This document shows, one piece after another, positions 17,501-25,379 of a stretch of 37,937 nt of DNA (position 1 is its first letter; each line of letters opens with the position of its first letter). The notes beneath the pieces were generated by a model, which saw only the letters and a program-made list of their open reading frames with translations, was not told the origin of the DNA and made no database searches. Origin of the DNA: Endomicrobiia bacterium (GTDB lineage Bacteria > Elusimicrobiota > Endomicrobiia > DTEH01); NCBI GenBank assembly GCA_025060535.1, contig JANXCA010000009.1:1-37937 (forward strand), in the 5' to 3' direction. A program made the translations under genes and the position numbers.

Positions 17501-20318
17501 TTTGATTTGATATTACAAAATATCCAGTTGAAAAAGCAACTCCATATGGTTTTACTAAATATGGTTGAGAAGTAGAAGGATTCAAAGAAAAATTCCACTC
17601 ATTTTCTCCCCAACAATGAATCTGCCAATAATATGTAACAGAAGGATACAGTTTAGAAAATGTAAACATTACTGTTGTAGAGGTAACTTGTGGGTTTTCT
17701 AAATATATGTTTAGTTTCCATAAAGCTAAAGTATACCACCCATCACAAGTTTGCGGTAGAAATGTAGAAATGTTTAAAAAATAATGTTTCACACTATCAA
17801 AAGGATCTGGATCCTTGGGCTTTGTCCATTCAAAATATATAGGTCCTTCAAGAGATATTGGATTTATTATACCAGTTGGTTTAACTATATTATAATCAAA
17901 AGGAGCTTGTGGTAAAAAATCAATACAGAAAGTTTTTGGTGACTGAGATAAAGAAGGTGAAAATGTTTCAGTAGAAGTCCATATCCAGTATAAATTCTGT
18001 GGAGCATCAAGTGCTCTTATTCTAAAAAAATATGTTGCGTTTTCTATAATTTTTAAATCATATCCTTCTTGGGTACCTTCTTCTATAATTTTTGTTATTG
18101 CAGTAGAAACAAAAAAATCCCATCTTTTAAACCAATCTTCATACTCAAAAGGAGGTGCATTTTGATTAGGATTTCCAACATATCTCCATGCATTGGCTTC
18201 GTTTTTTGGCTCACGCCAACTTGAGATAAAAACCGCATACTCATATACACCATCTTGAGGATCAGGATCAAAAGTAGGTTGCCAACATAAGATTATAGGT
18301 GTGGATTTAGCAATGAAAATTTTATCATTATTTATTACTTTTTCCATTAAAGGATAATATGTGGTTCCTTCTAATACTATTTTATAAAAAGTTGCACCTT
18401 TTAAAATGGTAGGTGTTCCTGTAGGAAAAAATACTTCAAAATCACAAATAGGTTCATCTTTTTGGTTAATCCAAAACCAACCCAACGGAGTCTGTGTAGA
18501 AAGTTGTGGAAAACCTAAAAAGCTGCCTGAGTCATATGTTACTACATACCAATATATCTTTTTATTTTCATAATCCAATAACTCATTAGAAGATGGCTGT
18601 GTATATGGTGTCATCAAAAAGTAAGAAGTTGTTAATAATCCTTCTTTTGGAATCTTAATATAGTTTTCAAAACTTTCTGATGTAGAAAGAAATATCTCAT
18701 AGCCTATAACATAGTCATAAGGATCCACATCATATGCATCCTTAAAATCAAAAGAAATCTGTCCTGTATTAGTATGCACTACAGTATTTATAGGAGAAAT
18801 TAAAGGATTTGTGTGGAATTTAGGAGAAGTATTTTTAAAATTTACTATAAATTTAAAAATAGCTGTTGTTGAAGAAGCACCTTCTGAATCATAAGTAGTA
18901 AGTGTCCAATAATATGTTGTGTCATCTAATAAATTCTCAACTATAACATATGTTTGAGTGGTAGATAAATTTATAACCGGATGGCCTAATATATTTGAAG
19001 TAATATAAGTTGAAATTTTTAAAGTATAAGAAGATATAAAATCTCCATAGTCACTATCATTGCTTGCATCACTTAATGAAATTCCAGCATGCCAGCCTGC
19101 TTCTGACCAGTCTATTTTTACTGTAGTTGAAGAAATTACTATTGAAGTTGTGTTCCTTACAGGATCATATACAAAGTGCTTTAGAGGTGCATAACAACTT
19201 GGCAATGAATTAAAAGGAACCACATAAGGAGAAGATGAAGAAATTAACGACCAGTTATTTCTTTCATCTTTTGTTTTTATTGAAAAATAATAAAAATTAT
19301 TATTTAACAAACCAGTTATAACTACACTTGTAGAAGCATTAGGAACAACATTAACATTTTCTATAAAAAATACTTCAGTAGCTTCTGACCAAAGTGACTC
19401 GTTATTTATTTGTTGTCTATGATATCTTATTTTATAACCGCCAGAATAACTTGATGAATTATATAAAAAACCATCTTCATAGGAATCTTCATAAGGCAAA
19501 ATCCAATTAAGTTTTATGTGTCTAAATCCTGCCGAAACCAAAATAGATGTAATCCTTCTTGGAGGAGAAATATCAGGCTGTGCTATAGTAGTTACTTTAT
19601 TTGAAATTTCTGAAATGTTTCCAAGTTCATCTTCTGCCCACATTCTTATATAATAAGTAACACCTCCATTTAAACCTGTAAGTGTATACTTTGCAGACCA
19701 GATATAGGAGGGATATCCCCAAGTAGATATTTTAACTTGTGCTGCTAAGGGTGACCAATTATTAAAATTTTCATCTTCTGTATATTGAATATAGAAATAA
19801 CCAGATAAAGCTCCTATTATAGTGCCATTTATATAATCATCACTTCCTTCAAACTCTAATTCAATTTTACCTTCATGTATTCCACCAGTCGCATCTTTAA
19901 TATTAATATATGGCTTCCATAAAGTAAACCAGCCCGTTGCTGTATTTGATAAAGATACACTTTCATCTGATGAAGAAATAAATACTACAAAATAAAAAGT
20001 TGTATATTTACTTAATGAATTATTTAAAACAAATTTATCCAAACCTGAAATTGTTACTAATTGTTGTTCTCCAGGATAAACAGGCCCTGTAGAAAGCACA
20101 ATTTGAGCTGTGGAGGTAGACCAAGATATCTCTGAGAATGTGCTATATTGAATATAATAGCGGCTTCCTTCTGGTAAAATATCAGCTCCAGGATATGTCC
20201 AGATTAATTTTATACTTCCTTCTGAAAGATCATTACTTCCTGAAATTGAAATTAAGTCAGAAATATTAAAAGAAGCAAAAAGTTGAGTTGTTAATAAGCA
20301 TAAAAGTAAAATAAACAT
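14583..20318 (-). CDS. Giant secreted Fn3-repeat protein with FlgD-like C-terminal Ig domain
   Basis: A 1911-residue exported protein. A signal peptide (MFILLLCLLTTQLFA) is followed by about fourteen ~100-residue fibronectin-III-like repeats. These recur with a Tyr/Trp-rich strand such as TTYYWKIVAYDSRG, TTYFWYVEAYNQIG and TTYFWYVKAYDRFG, and many contain a DPDP/DPDE acidic turn. Repeat 14 (YNIYRSQDYE) looks like a canonical Fn3. A ~130-residue beta domain precedes the last ~85 residues, which read like a FlgD-type Ig domain (VYDLNLRYVAKL, LVWDGRYDNKEVVPKGIYIYKIK). No enzymatic motif is visible. It is likely a cell-surface adhesin, sheath or S-layer-like fibre. It overlaps the PorV-like gene by 4 bp. 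Ser/Thr richness may allow glycosylation. Confidence 0.85.
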   Translation of the reverse strand: MFILLLCLLTTQLFASFNISDLISISGSNDLSEGSIKLIWTYPGADILPEGSRYYIQYSTFSEISWSTSTAQIVLSTGPVYPGEQQLVTISGLDKFVLNNSLSKYTTFYFVVFISSSDESVSLSNTATGWFTLWKPYINIKDATGGIHEGKIELEFEGSDDYINGTIIGALSGYFYIQYTEDENFNNWSPLAAQVKISTWGYPSYIWSAKYTLTGLNGGVTYYIRMWAEDELGNISEISNKVTTIAQPDISPPRRITSILVSAGFRHIKLNWILPYEDSYEDGFLYNSSSYSGGYKIRYHRQQINNESLWSEATEVFFIENVNVVPNASTSVVITGLLNNNFYYFSIKTKDERNNWSLISSSSPYVVPFNSLPSCYAPLKHFVYDPVRNTTSIVISSTTVKIDWSEAGWHAGISLSDASNDSDYGDFISSYTLKISTYITSNILGHPVINLSTTQTYVIVENLLDDTTYYWTLTTYDSEGASSTTAIFKFIVNFKNTSPKFHTNPLISPINTVVHTNTGQISFDFKDAYDVDPYDYVIGYEIFLSTSESFENYIKIPKEGLLTTSYFLMTPYTQPSSNELLDYENKKIYWYVVTYDSGSFLGFPQLSTQTPLGWFWINQKDEPICDFEVFFPTGTPTILKGATFYKIVLEGTTYYPLMEKVINNDKIFIAKSTPIILCWQPTFDPDPQDGVYEYAVFISSWREPKNEANAWRYVGNPNQNAPPFEYEDWFKRWDFFVSTAITKIIEEGTQEGYDLKIIENATYFFRIRALDAPQNLYWIWTSTETFSPSLSQSPKTFCIDFLPQAPFDYNIVKPTGIINPISLEGPIYFEWTKPKDPDPFDSVKHYFLNISTFLPQTCDGWYTLALWKLNIYLENPQVTSTTVMFTFSKLYPSVTYYWQIHCWGENEWNFSLNPSTSQPYLVKPYGVAFSTGYFVISNQKPYKFNLLSPGVSINSPFAVGIKTFRPTFYWEQVYDPDNYDPIISSYVLVISSRANFSFQYSFYSSTTSFVLNFDLQPRTTYFWYVKAYDRFGNFQTPYSTFYFQTTNFEPRNFELEYPINDEVVNTTNPKFKFKNKGDPDEDIVFYTLYISSMSDFSVYEKYEDIASNLGKQLNSTIEIEVSFDFKENTQYFWQVVANDKYGGVSSSTVSSFWINSIEEEPKSFYVNITSGVIKERNIFLSWQPSYESDPKDYIHHYRIVISTFDSYVVGHSTYIIVLGSTTLNYNLDLSLLKENAIYYWWVEAYDSKGNYTKSISSYLFIVDLQDDLPDDFYLLSPGSTFTFVRIQHQPLNLTWTAANKTEWWKPINYKIFLGEAEKQTTNYFVLSLDPYKNYKEIQVISYSTSALKENTTYFWYVEAYNQIGKKTSQINYFFVDLQNDPPEFFEIYYPSGTVLTRNPKFCWSLAVDKDDNIVYYELKLSTRSNFPSKITTTTIISSTVSVHTIEYKLLMNTTYYWKIVAYDSRGLWRDSNVFQFYVPYFRPNPVEILSPKGETNLRKPVFKWSPSSHQEPNTKIIKYRLKVFSKEDFSESIIDVEVSTTTYQPQINLTQNTTYYYEVLAIDEEGISSDANKESFFVGIINIPSRVEKITYQQQQYRFILYWQKVQTYTDGSAADDIKGYNIYRSQDYETLLSTDTVYKFVSSTITMFIDYIYFTTYYYFIKAITYGDIESAPSDVITSFNSGSRIIPLEEIRMIIPKFVDEEILDLGYKIQVATMSVKEEDIDRLNVIMRYKLEVIKNNKNITYTLPQPISLEISLKNNFQEDYLNNDKFRPLVFFNNGVEYVLIPTYYEKEKNILRCTLKNTGEYVIRKVIHFSEEPAIVNIYPRKIFTPLSPKNNKIHFVIFNPTLSTPEGEVYDLNLRYVAKLKLEDTELVWDGRYDNKEVVPKGIYIYKIKIGNKTFTGTIIVAK

Positions 20319-20327
20319 ATTCTTTAA

Positions 20328-20801
20328 TTAATATACTAACTTTTTAATTATAATTTCAACACAAATCTTAATTTCTTCCGCTACCTGTAGATATACACTC
20401 TCTGGCTGACCAATTGGATCAAATATCTCTGGCTGAGAAAAAAAACCAGCAAATTTTTTCAAAAGATAACATTTATCAAAGAATTCTTTAAAGTTTTTAT
20501 ATATAAAATCAAGTTGTTTATTTTCCATTACCAATACCAAATCAGAAATTTCTAAAAGTGGCTGACTTATTCTGGTAGGTATATGCTTTGAAAGATCTTT
20601 CTCTTTAATGTTATAGAGTTTAAAAAGTTTTTTTATACTTTCAGGTAAACAGAAATCTTCTTCAGCTATTATTCCACAAGAATAAACCTTTATACTATCT
20701 ATGTTATATTTAGCCAAAAGATGTAAAGTATATCCCTCGGCAAAAACACTTCTAAATACATTGCCGTTACACACATAAAGTATTGTTTTTGTCTGTTTCA
20801 T
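20328..20801 (-). CDS. Low-molecular-weight protein-tyrosine phosphatase
   Basis: A 157-residue cytosolic phosphatase of the LMW-PTP/Wzb class. The CX5RS signature is VCNGNVFRS (Cys11 nucleophile, Arg17, Ser18) and the general-acid Asp is in IFDPIGQP (Asp128). In capsule and exopolysaccharide clusters such enzymes dephosphorylate a Wzc-type tyrosine autokinase to control polymer length. No Wzc-like kinase is in the window, but the cluster continues past the right edge. The GNVFRS loop departs slightly from the usual GNICRS, and an ArsC-like role is less likely given the context. It begins 2 bp after the PHP gene stop. Confidence 0.87.
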   Translation of the reverse strand: MKQTKTILYVCNGNVFRSVFAEGYTLHLLAKYNIDSIKVYSCGIIAEEDFCLPESIKKLFKLYNIKEKDLSKHIPTRISQPLLEISDLVLVMENKQLDFIYKNFKEFFDKCYLLKKFAGFFSQPEIFDPIGQPESVYLQVAEEIKICVEIIIKKLVY

Positions 20802-20803
20802 CT

Positions 20804-22180
20804 TTATTCTACAAAAATAGGATTTGTTGCTAACATATGAGGATATTCAGATTCTATCCAGATTCTATAATAAGAAAGATTTTGTGGTTTATTGTCAGAA
20901 AAAACTATTTTTTTTGGAGTAATATCTTTAGTTTCATAGATTAAATCTCCATTTTTTATTATACACACCTTTATATTTTTATTTTCGTTATTTGAGAAAT
21001 AAACATTGAATTCAAAAGTTAAAACTTCTTTATCAAATTTATACCTTCCTCCAAAAACTACAGGCTGAGAAGATATTTTTAAATCAGAAATTATAAGCTC
21101 TTTTTTATCGTCCCTCCAAACAGCATAAAAATTTCCATTTTTTAAAGAAGAAAGTATAGACTCCTTATTTTTTTGTTTAGTAAACACTATGTTTTTTCTT
21201 ATAAAAAAAGAAAAATTATTTTCAACAAAATCAATTTCAGAATAACACCATATAGGTGAGTTCCTTTTTCCTTCACAGTATTCTTTTAAAACTTCATCCC
21301 AGATACCTCCAATATTTCCAACTTTTCTGTAACCTTCCGCAAATATACTAAATCCATCATAATTAAAAGTTTTTAGTAACGATTCATAATATGGTTTAGT
21401 TTGTGTATAAATTTTAAGTTTTTTTATTGTTTTTAGTATTTTTTTATCTTCATAGTTAGTTGCTTCAGGATGTGCCCAGATAATAATAGAGTTAGTTTTT
21501 AAACTATTTATATAATTAATAAATTCTTGATAAGGTTTTTCATCAAAATTTTTATATTGATGATATTTTTTTTCTAAAAACGGAAAATTAGATAATAACA
21601 AAATTAAAGAAACTACAAACAAAAATTTTGATTTTAATAATAACGAAAAAAAAACTAATAAAATAGGCCAAAAAGATTTTAAATTAAATTTTTTAATATT
21701 TATCTCATTTCCTAAAATAGGCATCTTTAAATAATAATTTTTATTACTTAAACCCACAATTAAAAGATGTTTATGCAAGTTATTAATAACTAATGAATCT
21801 TTTTCTGTTGACCAAAAATAATGTGTAGTTAGTTCTACTGCAGGAATTACTATTACATCTTGCTGTTTTTTATTTATATAATCTATCTCATTTAGATACT
21901 TTTCAATACCTAAATTCATCACAGAAGGACCACTATATGTTTTTTTAATTATATTTCTAAATGGCCATACTCCAAATTCCACCTTCTGTAAAAAATGATC
22001 AGTTAGAATTACACAATCAATTTTATTTTGTTTTGCTATTTCTACTATTTGATTTATAGAATATTTTGAACCACTAAATTCAGAATGAATGTGAAGAATA
22101 CAATTTAACTTTATAAGATCTTCACAAAAACAAAATTTTATTAATAAACTCAAATATAAAAAGAAAAACAACTTCTTCAT
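20804..22180 (-). CDS. Membrane-associated PHP-domain hydrolase
   Basis: A 458-residue protein with an N-terminal hydrophobic export signal (LFFFLYLSLLIKFCFC) and a PHP metallo-phosphoesterase fold. Visible metal-binding residues include H30/H32 in LHIHSEFSG, D61-H62 in ILTDHF and E116 in PAVELTTH, with IIWAHPEATN further on. Between these halves, residues ~169-201 are strongly hydrophobic (WPILLVFFSLLL and FLFVVSLILLL) and look like a membrane hairpin interrupting the catalytic domain. The C-terminal ~100 residues are a beta-rich domain. If the signal is cleaved the active site faces the periplasm. The substrate is unknown; a phosphorylated glycan or lipid intermediate fits the neighbourhood. 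It overlaps the GT4 gene by 4 bp. Confidence 0.78.
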   Translation of the reverse strand: MKKLFFFLYLSLLIKFCFCEDLIKLNCILHIHSEFSGSKYSINQIVEIAKQNKIDCVILTDHFLQKVEFGVWPFRNIIKKTYSGPSVMNLGIEKYLNEIDYINKKQQDVIVIPAVELTTHYFWSTEKDSLVINNLHKHLLIVGLSNKNYYLKMPILGNEINIKKFNLKSFWPILLVFFSLLLKSKFLFVVSLILLLSNFPFLEKKYHQYKNFDEKPYQEFINYINSLKTNSIIIWAHPEATNYEDKKILKTIKKLKIYTQTKPYYESLLKTFNYDGFSIFAEGYRKVGNIGGIWDEVLKEYCEGKRNSPIWCYSEIDFVENNFSFFIRKNIVFTKQKNKESILSSLKNGNFYAVWRDDKKELIISDLKISSQPVVFGGRYKFDKEVLTFEFNVYFSNNENKNIKVCIIKNGDLIYETKDITPKKIVFSDNKPQNLSYYRIWIESEYPHMLATNPIFVE

Positions 22181-23463
22181 TTTTTAGTAGAAAAAATATT
22201 AGTATAAAGACTTTCTAATAAAAAAATCATTCTTTCTATACTAAACTGTGGATAACCATCTATTATTTTGTTTACCCAAACTTTAGCATTACTTGACATT
22301 TCAGTCCTTAATTTTACATCCATCAACAGCCTAACTACTGCTTCGGCTAATTTTTTGGAATCTTGTGGTTCAACTAAAATACCTGTATGAAGGTCTACTA
22401 CAACTGAACTAATTCCTTGAACTTTTGTAGCAATCACTGGTTTTCCTAAAAGTTGTGCTAAAACTATAGTCTTACCCATACCTTCATTCAAAGATGGCTG
22501 AACATATATATCCATTATTGAAATTAACTCAACTACATTTTCTCTCATACCAGTGAATATAACTTTAATTTTTTTATCTTTTAATGTTTTTTCAAAAATT
22601 TTTATATTATTTTTTTGTCCATAATAAAAACTTTTAGATAAACTTACAACTTTAAAATGTTGTTCTGTAAGGAGTTTTTCTAATTTTTTTCTTTCAGAAC
22701 CGTCTCCCACAATAAGAAAAGAAAAAGAAGAATTTAAAAAATTACAAATAAAAGGTATCGCTTCTATCAAATATCTTACACCTTTAACAGGCTCAAGCCG
22801 TGCTACTGTGCCTATAATCATGTTTTCTTTTATGTTAAATTCTTCTTTTAGATTATTCAATTCGTGATATGTAATCTGTAGATTATAATCAACTCCTGAG
22901 GGTATCACAACCCATTGATTAATTTTGCCGATCCCATACATAAGAGATTCATTTTTCTCACCATCAGTTAAAGCAACAATTTTGTCAGTTATTTTTGCAG
23001 TAATTTTTTCAATCACTAGAAACATAAATGTAATAAGTTTATTATAATATCCGTAAAAAATATGACCATGAGGAGTATGAATTATTTTTATATTTCGGAA
23101 TTCAAGACTAAAAGTCCGCAACAAAAATGCTGCCCATCTACCTAAAATACCGCCTTTTGAAGTATGTGTATGGACTATATCTGGTTTTTCTTTTTTTATT
23201 ATATTTAAAATTCTCAAAAAAGCAACTAAATCTTTTATAAAAGAAATTTTTCTTTGCAGTTCTTCAATATAATAAGTTTTAAAATTTAAGGTAGAAATAT
23301 TAAAATCTAAACTTTTTGTTTTACCACCATATATTAATACTATCTCATAATCATACTTTACAGGTTCTTTCTTTAATGCAAAGTATTTACAACTAATCAA
23401 GACATTTTCAGAGGAACCACCTTTATCAAGACGTGTTATGATATGAATAATTTTAAGTTTCAT
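22177..23463 (-). CDS. GT4-family glycosyltransferase
   Basis: A 428-residue retaining glycosyltransferase of the GT-B fold. The N-terminal acceptor domain opens KIIHIITRLDKGGSS with the family's glycine loop and has HTHTSKGGILGRWAA. The C-terminal donor domain carries GTVARLEPVKGVRYLI and the E-x7-E-like NEGMGKTIVLAQLLGKPVIA. It would add one sugar to the lipid-linked repeat unit on the cytoplasmic side. Donor and linkage are not predictable. It is joined to both neighbours by 4-bp ATGA overlaps. An 18-residue insertion around KIFEKTLKDKKIK in the donor domain is unusual but not disruptive. Confidence 0.92.
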   Translation of the reverse strand: MKLKIIHIITRLDKGGSSENVLISCKYFALKKEPVKYDYEIVLIYGGKTKSLDFNISTLNFKTYYIEELQRKISFIKDLVAFLRILNIIKKEKPDIVHTHTSKGGILGRWAAFLLRTFSLEFRNIKIIHTPHGHIFYGYYNKLITFMFLVIEKITAKITDKIVALTDGEKNESLMYGIGKINQWVVIPSGVDYNLQITYHELNNLKEEFNIKENMIIGTVARLEPVKGVRYLIEAIPFICNFLNSSFSFLIVGDGSERKKLEKLLTEQHFKVVSLSKSFYYGQKNNIKIFEKTLKDKKIKVIFTGMRENVVELISIMDIYVQPSLNEGMGKTIVLAQLLGKPVIATKVQGISSVVVDLHTGILVEPQDSKKLAEAVVRLLMDVKLRTEMSSNAKVWVNKIIDGYPQFSIERMIFLLESLYTNIFSTKK

Positions 23464-24545
23464 TTTTTTAATAAAATTTCAACAACTTCTGAATCAGCTA
23501 AAAATCTCATAGGAGGGCCCCAAACACCAGCACCTGATGTAACTATTAATACTGAGTTATTTTTTTTATAAATACCATAGAAATATTTATAAAAAATTCT
23601 CACAAAGATATGAAAAGGGAAAATCTGCCCTCTATGAATATGTCCTGAGATCATTATTAAATCAAAATTTTTTGATATTTCCTCAAAATAAAGTGGTTGA
23701 TGTGAGATCAAAATATTTAATTTGTTTTTAATATAATGTTTTGATAAAATTTCCATTACTTCTTGTTTTGACAAATCTTCAGTAATAATATCACCCAGTC
23801 CTATAAAATTTATATCTCCTATACACAATGAATTATTTCTTAAAATCTTATAACCTAAACTACTAAAAATTTCTGAAGCTTTATTAATTCCGAAATAATA
23901 TTCGTGATTACCAAATACCACAATAGTAGGGATTTTATAAGAATGAATTTTCCTAACCATCTCATCATTAATTTTAAAACCATATTCTAATATATCACCT
24001 ACTAATACTAAAACATCAGGTTGAGAATTTTTTATTTTTTCATACAATTTTAAAAACCATAAATTTTTATGTCTACAACTTAAATGTGTATCTGAGATAA
24101 AAATTATTTTATAGTTTTTATTTAAATTATCAAACTTAAAAGTAATTCTATTAAAATTAGGCAACTTTATTCCTTCATAAGTAGCTTTAATAATATAAAT
24201 TAAAGATACACCTAAGAATAAACAAATAATTATTCTTCTATCAATTTTTTTAAACAAAAATAAAAAAATTTCTCCTATAAAGCACCAAAAAGACATTATC
24301 AAAACTAATCCTATCCAAAAAAACCCTAAAATAAAAATATATTCTAAAACTCCACAACTAAATCTTACACGTAAAAATAAACTCAAGATAGAAACTATAA
24401 ATAAACCCAAAAAAACTTTCCTAAAATAAATTATATTTTTTCTTACAAATGGAAAATCTGAAATAAACTTAAGAATAAACAAATGAGATAAAAAGAAAAA
24501 AAACAATAAACTCAAAAAAATCAAACCAAATGCAAAATACTTCAT
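23460..24545 (-). CDS. Membrane-anchored metallophosphoesterase (YaeI-like), start corrected
   Basis: The calcineurin-like motifs are complete: SDTHLS (D152, H154), LVGDILE (D184), FGNHEYY (N213, H214), ISHQP and SGHIHRGQ, residues counted from my start. The N-terminal ~120 residues hold about four membrane helices. The ORF track begins at a GTG at 24632, which adds 29 residues and overlaps the methyltransferase by 91 bp. I prefer the ATG at 24545 (MKYFAFGLIFLSL), which makes a 361-residue protein and gives the same 4-bp ATGA overlap as neighbouring junctions. Relatives include YaeI-like and UDP-diacylglucosamine-type phosphoesterases; the substrate here is unknown but a lipid-linked phosphate is plausible. 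Confidence 0.88.
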   Translation of the reverse strand: MKYFAFGLIFLSLLFFFFLSHLFILKFISDFPFVRKNIIYFRKVFLGLFIVSILSLFLRVRFSCGVLEYIFILGFFWIGLVLIMSFWCFIGEIFLFLFKKIDRRIIICLFLGVSLIYIIKATYEGIKLPNFNRITFKFDNLNKNYKIIFISDTHLSCRHKNLWFLKLYEKIKNSQPDVLVLVGDILEYGFKINDEMVRKIHSYKIPTIVVFGNHEYYFGINKASEIFSSLGYKILRNNSLCIGDINFIGLGDIITEDLSKQEVMEILSKHYIKNKLNILISHQPLYFEEISKNFDLIMISGHIHRGQIFPFHIFVRIFYKYFYGIYKKNNSVLIVTSGAGVWGPPMRFLADSEVVEILLKK

Positions 24546-25375
24546 TTTTTTACAGAATATATAATAAATGAAGGAGATATTATAAATCCAGTAAAAAAAT
24601 ATACAATTTTTGATATTATAAAATATAAGCACTTAAAAATTGAAACAATTTCATTTAAAAATTTTAATTGTCTATATGGATCGCCTAAAGTTAAATAAAG
24701 ATACGCTTTATTATTTAAAATTCTAAATCCATTCTTTAATAAAAGCCATTTTAATGACCTAAATGTAAAACCAAAATTATGATATACAAAAGGAGATTTA
24801 ATAAACAATTTTACTATATTTATTAGTTTCTCTAAATAAATATGAAATAAAGCATTCTTTACCCTTATTATCAAAATACCATTTTCAGTTAAAATTTCAT
24901 TAATATATTTAATTGCTTTATTTATATCATTTATCTCATATAACACATCAATTAAAATAATTACATCAAAAAATTTTAAAGGAAATTTTATATGAAGAAA
25001 ATCACCTAAATAAATTTTATCTTCACCAATTAAAGTTTTTGCAGACTCTACAGACCTTTTTACTAATTCAACACCATATACATCATATCCTATATTTTGT
25101 AAATATTTTAAAAAATACCCACTTCCAAAACCTACTTCTAAGACTTTAATTTTTGTAGTTTTGTATCTTTTAATAAGAAATTTTTTTATTTTATAATAAA
25201 TACTACTTTTAGACATATCAATAATTCTTTGCATTTCAAAATATTTATCATAATATGACTCTATCTCTAAAGAAGATTTTCTTATTTTATTTTGATAAAA
25301 ACCACATTTTTTACAAATAAATAAGTTTTTATATTCTTTAATTTTATAAGAATTACAAATTATACAACTCTGCAT
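24542..25375 (-). CDS. Class I SAM-dependent methyltransferase with N-terminal zinc ribbon
   Basis: A 277-residue protein. The first ~30 residues hold two CxxC pairs (CIIC and CKKC), a small zinc ribbon common in sugar-methylating enzymes. Motif I is VLEVGFGSGYFLKYL near residue 80, followed by DVYGVELVKRSVE and the post-I FFDVIILIDVLYEI. The C-terminal ~45 residues are hydrophobic (YFIISKIVYFFTGFIISPSF), suggesting membrane association. It probably O- or C-methylates a sugar or sugar nucleotide of the glycan. It lies 4 bp after the AsnB-GT9 fusion stop and overlaps the phosphoesterase start by 4 bp. Confidence 0.87.
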   Translation of the reverse strand: MQSCIICNSYKIKEYKNLFICKKCGFYQNKIRKSSLEIESYYDKYFEMQRIIDMSKSSIYYKIKKFLIKRYKTTKIKVLEVGFGSGYFLKYLQNIGYDVYGVELVKRSVESAKTLIGEDKIYLGDFLHIKFPLKFFDVIILIDVLYEINDINKAIKYINEILTENGILIIRVKNALFHIYLEKLINIVKLFIKSPFVYHNFGFTFRSLKWLLLKNGFRILNNKAYLYLTLGDPYRQLKFLNEIVSIFKCLYFIISKIVYFFTGFIISPSFIIYSVKK

Positions 25376-25379
25376 AACT

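Noticed and set aside
14583-20318. Possible DNA tandem repeats or a CRISPR-like array in the Fn3 gene
   Set aside because: Repetition is at the protein-fold level with ~100-residue period; DNA units are diverged and there is no constant repeat with unique spacers.
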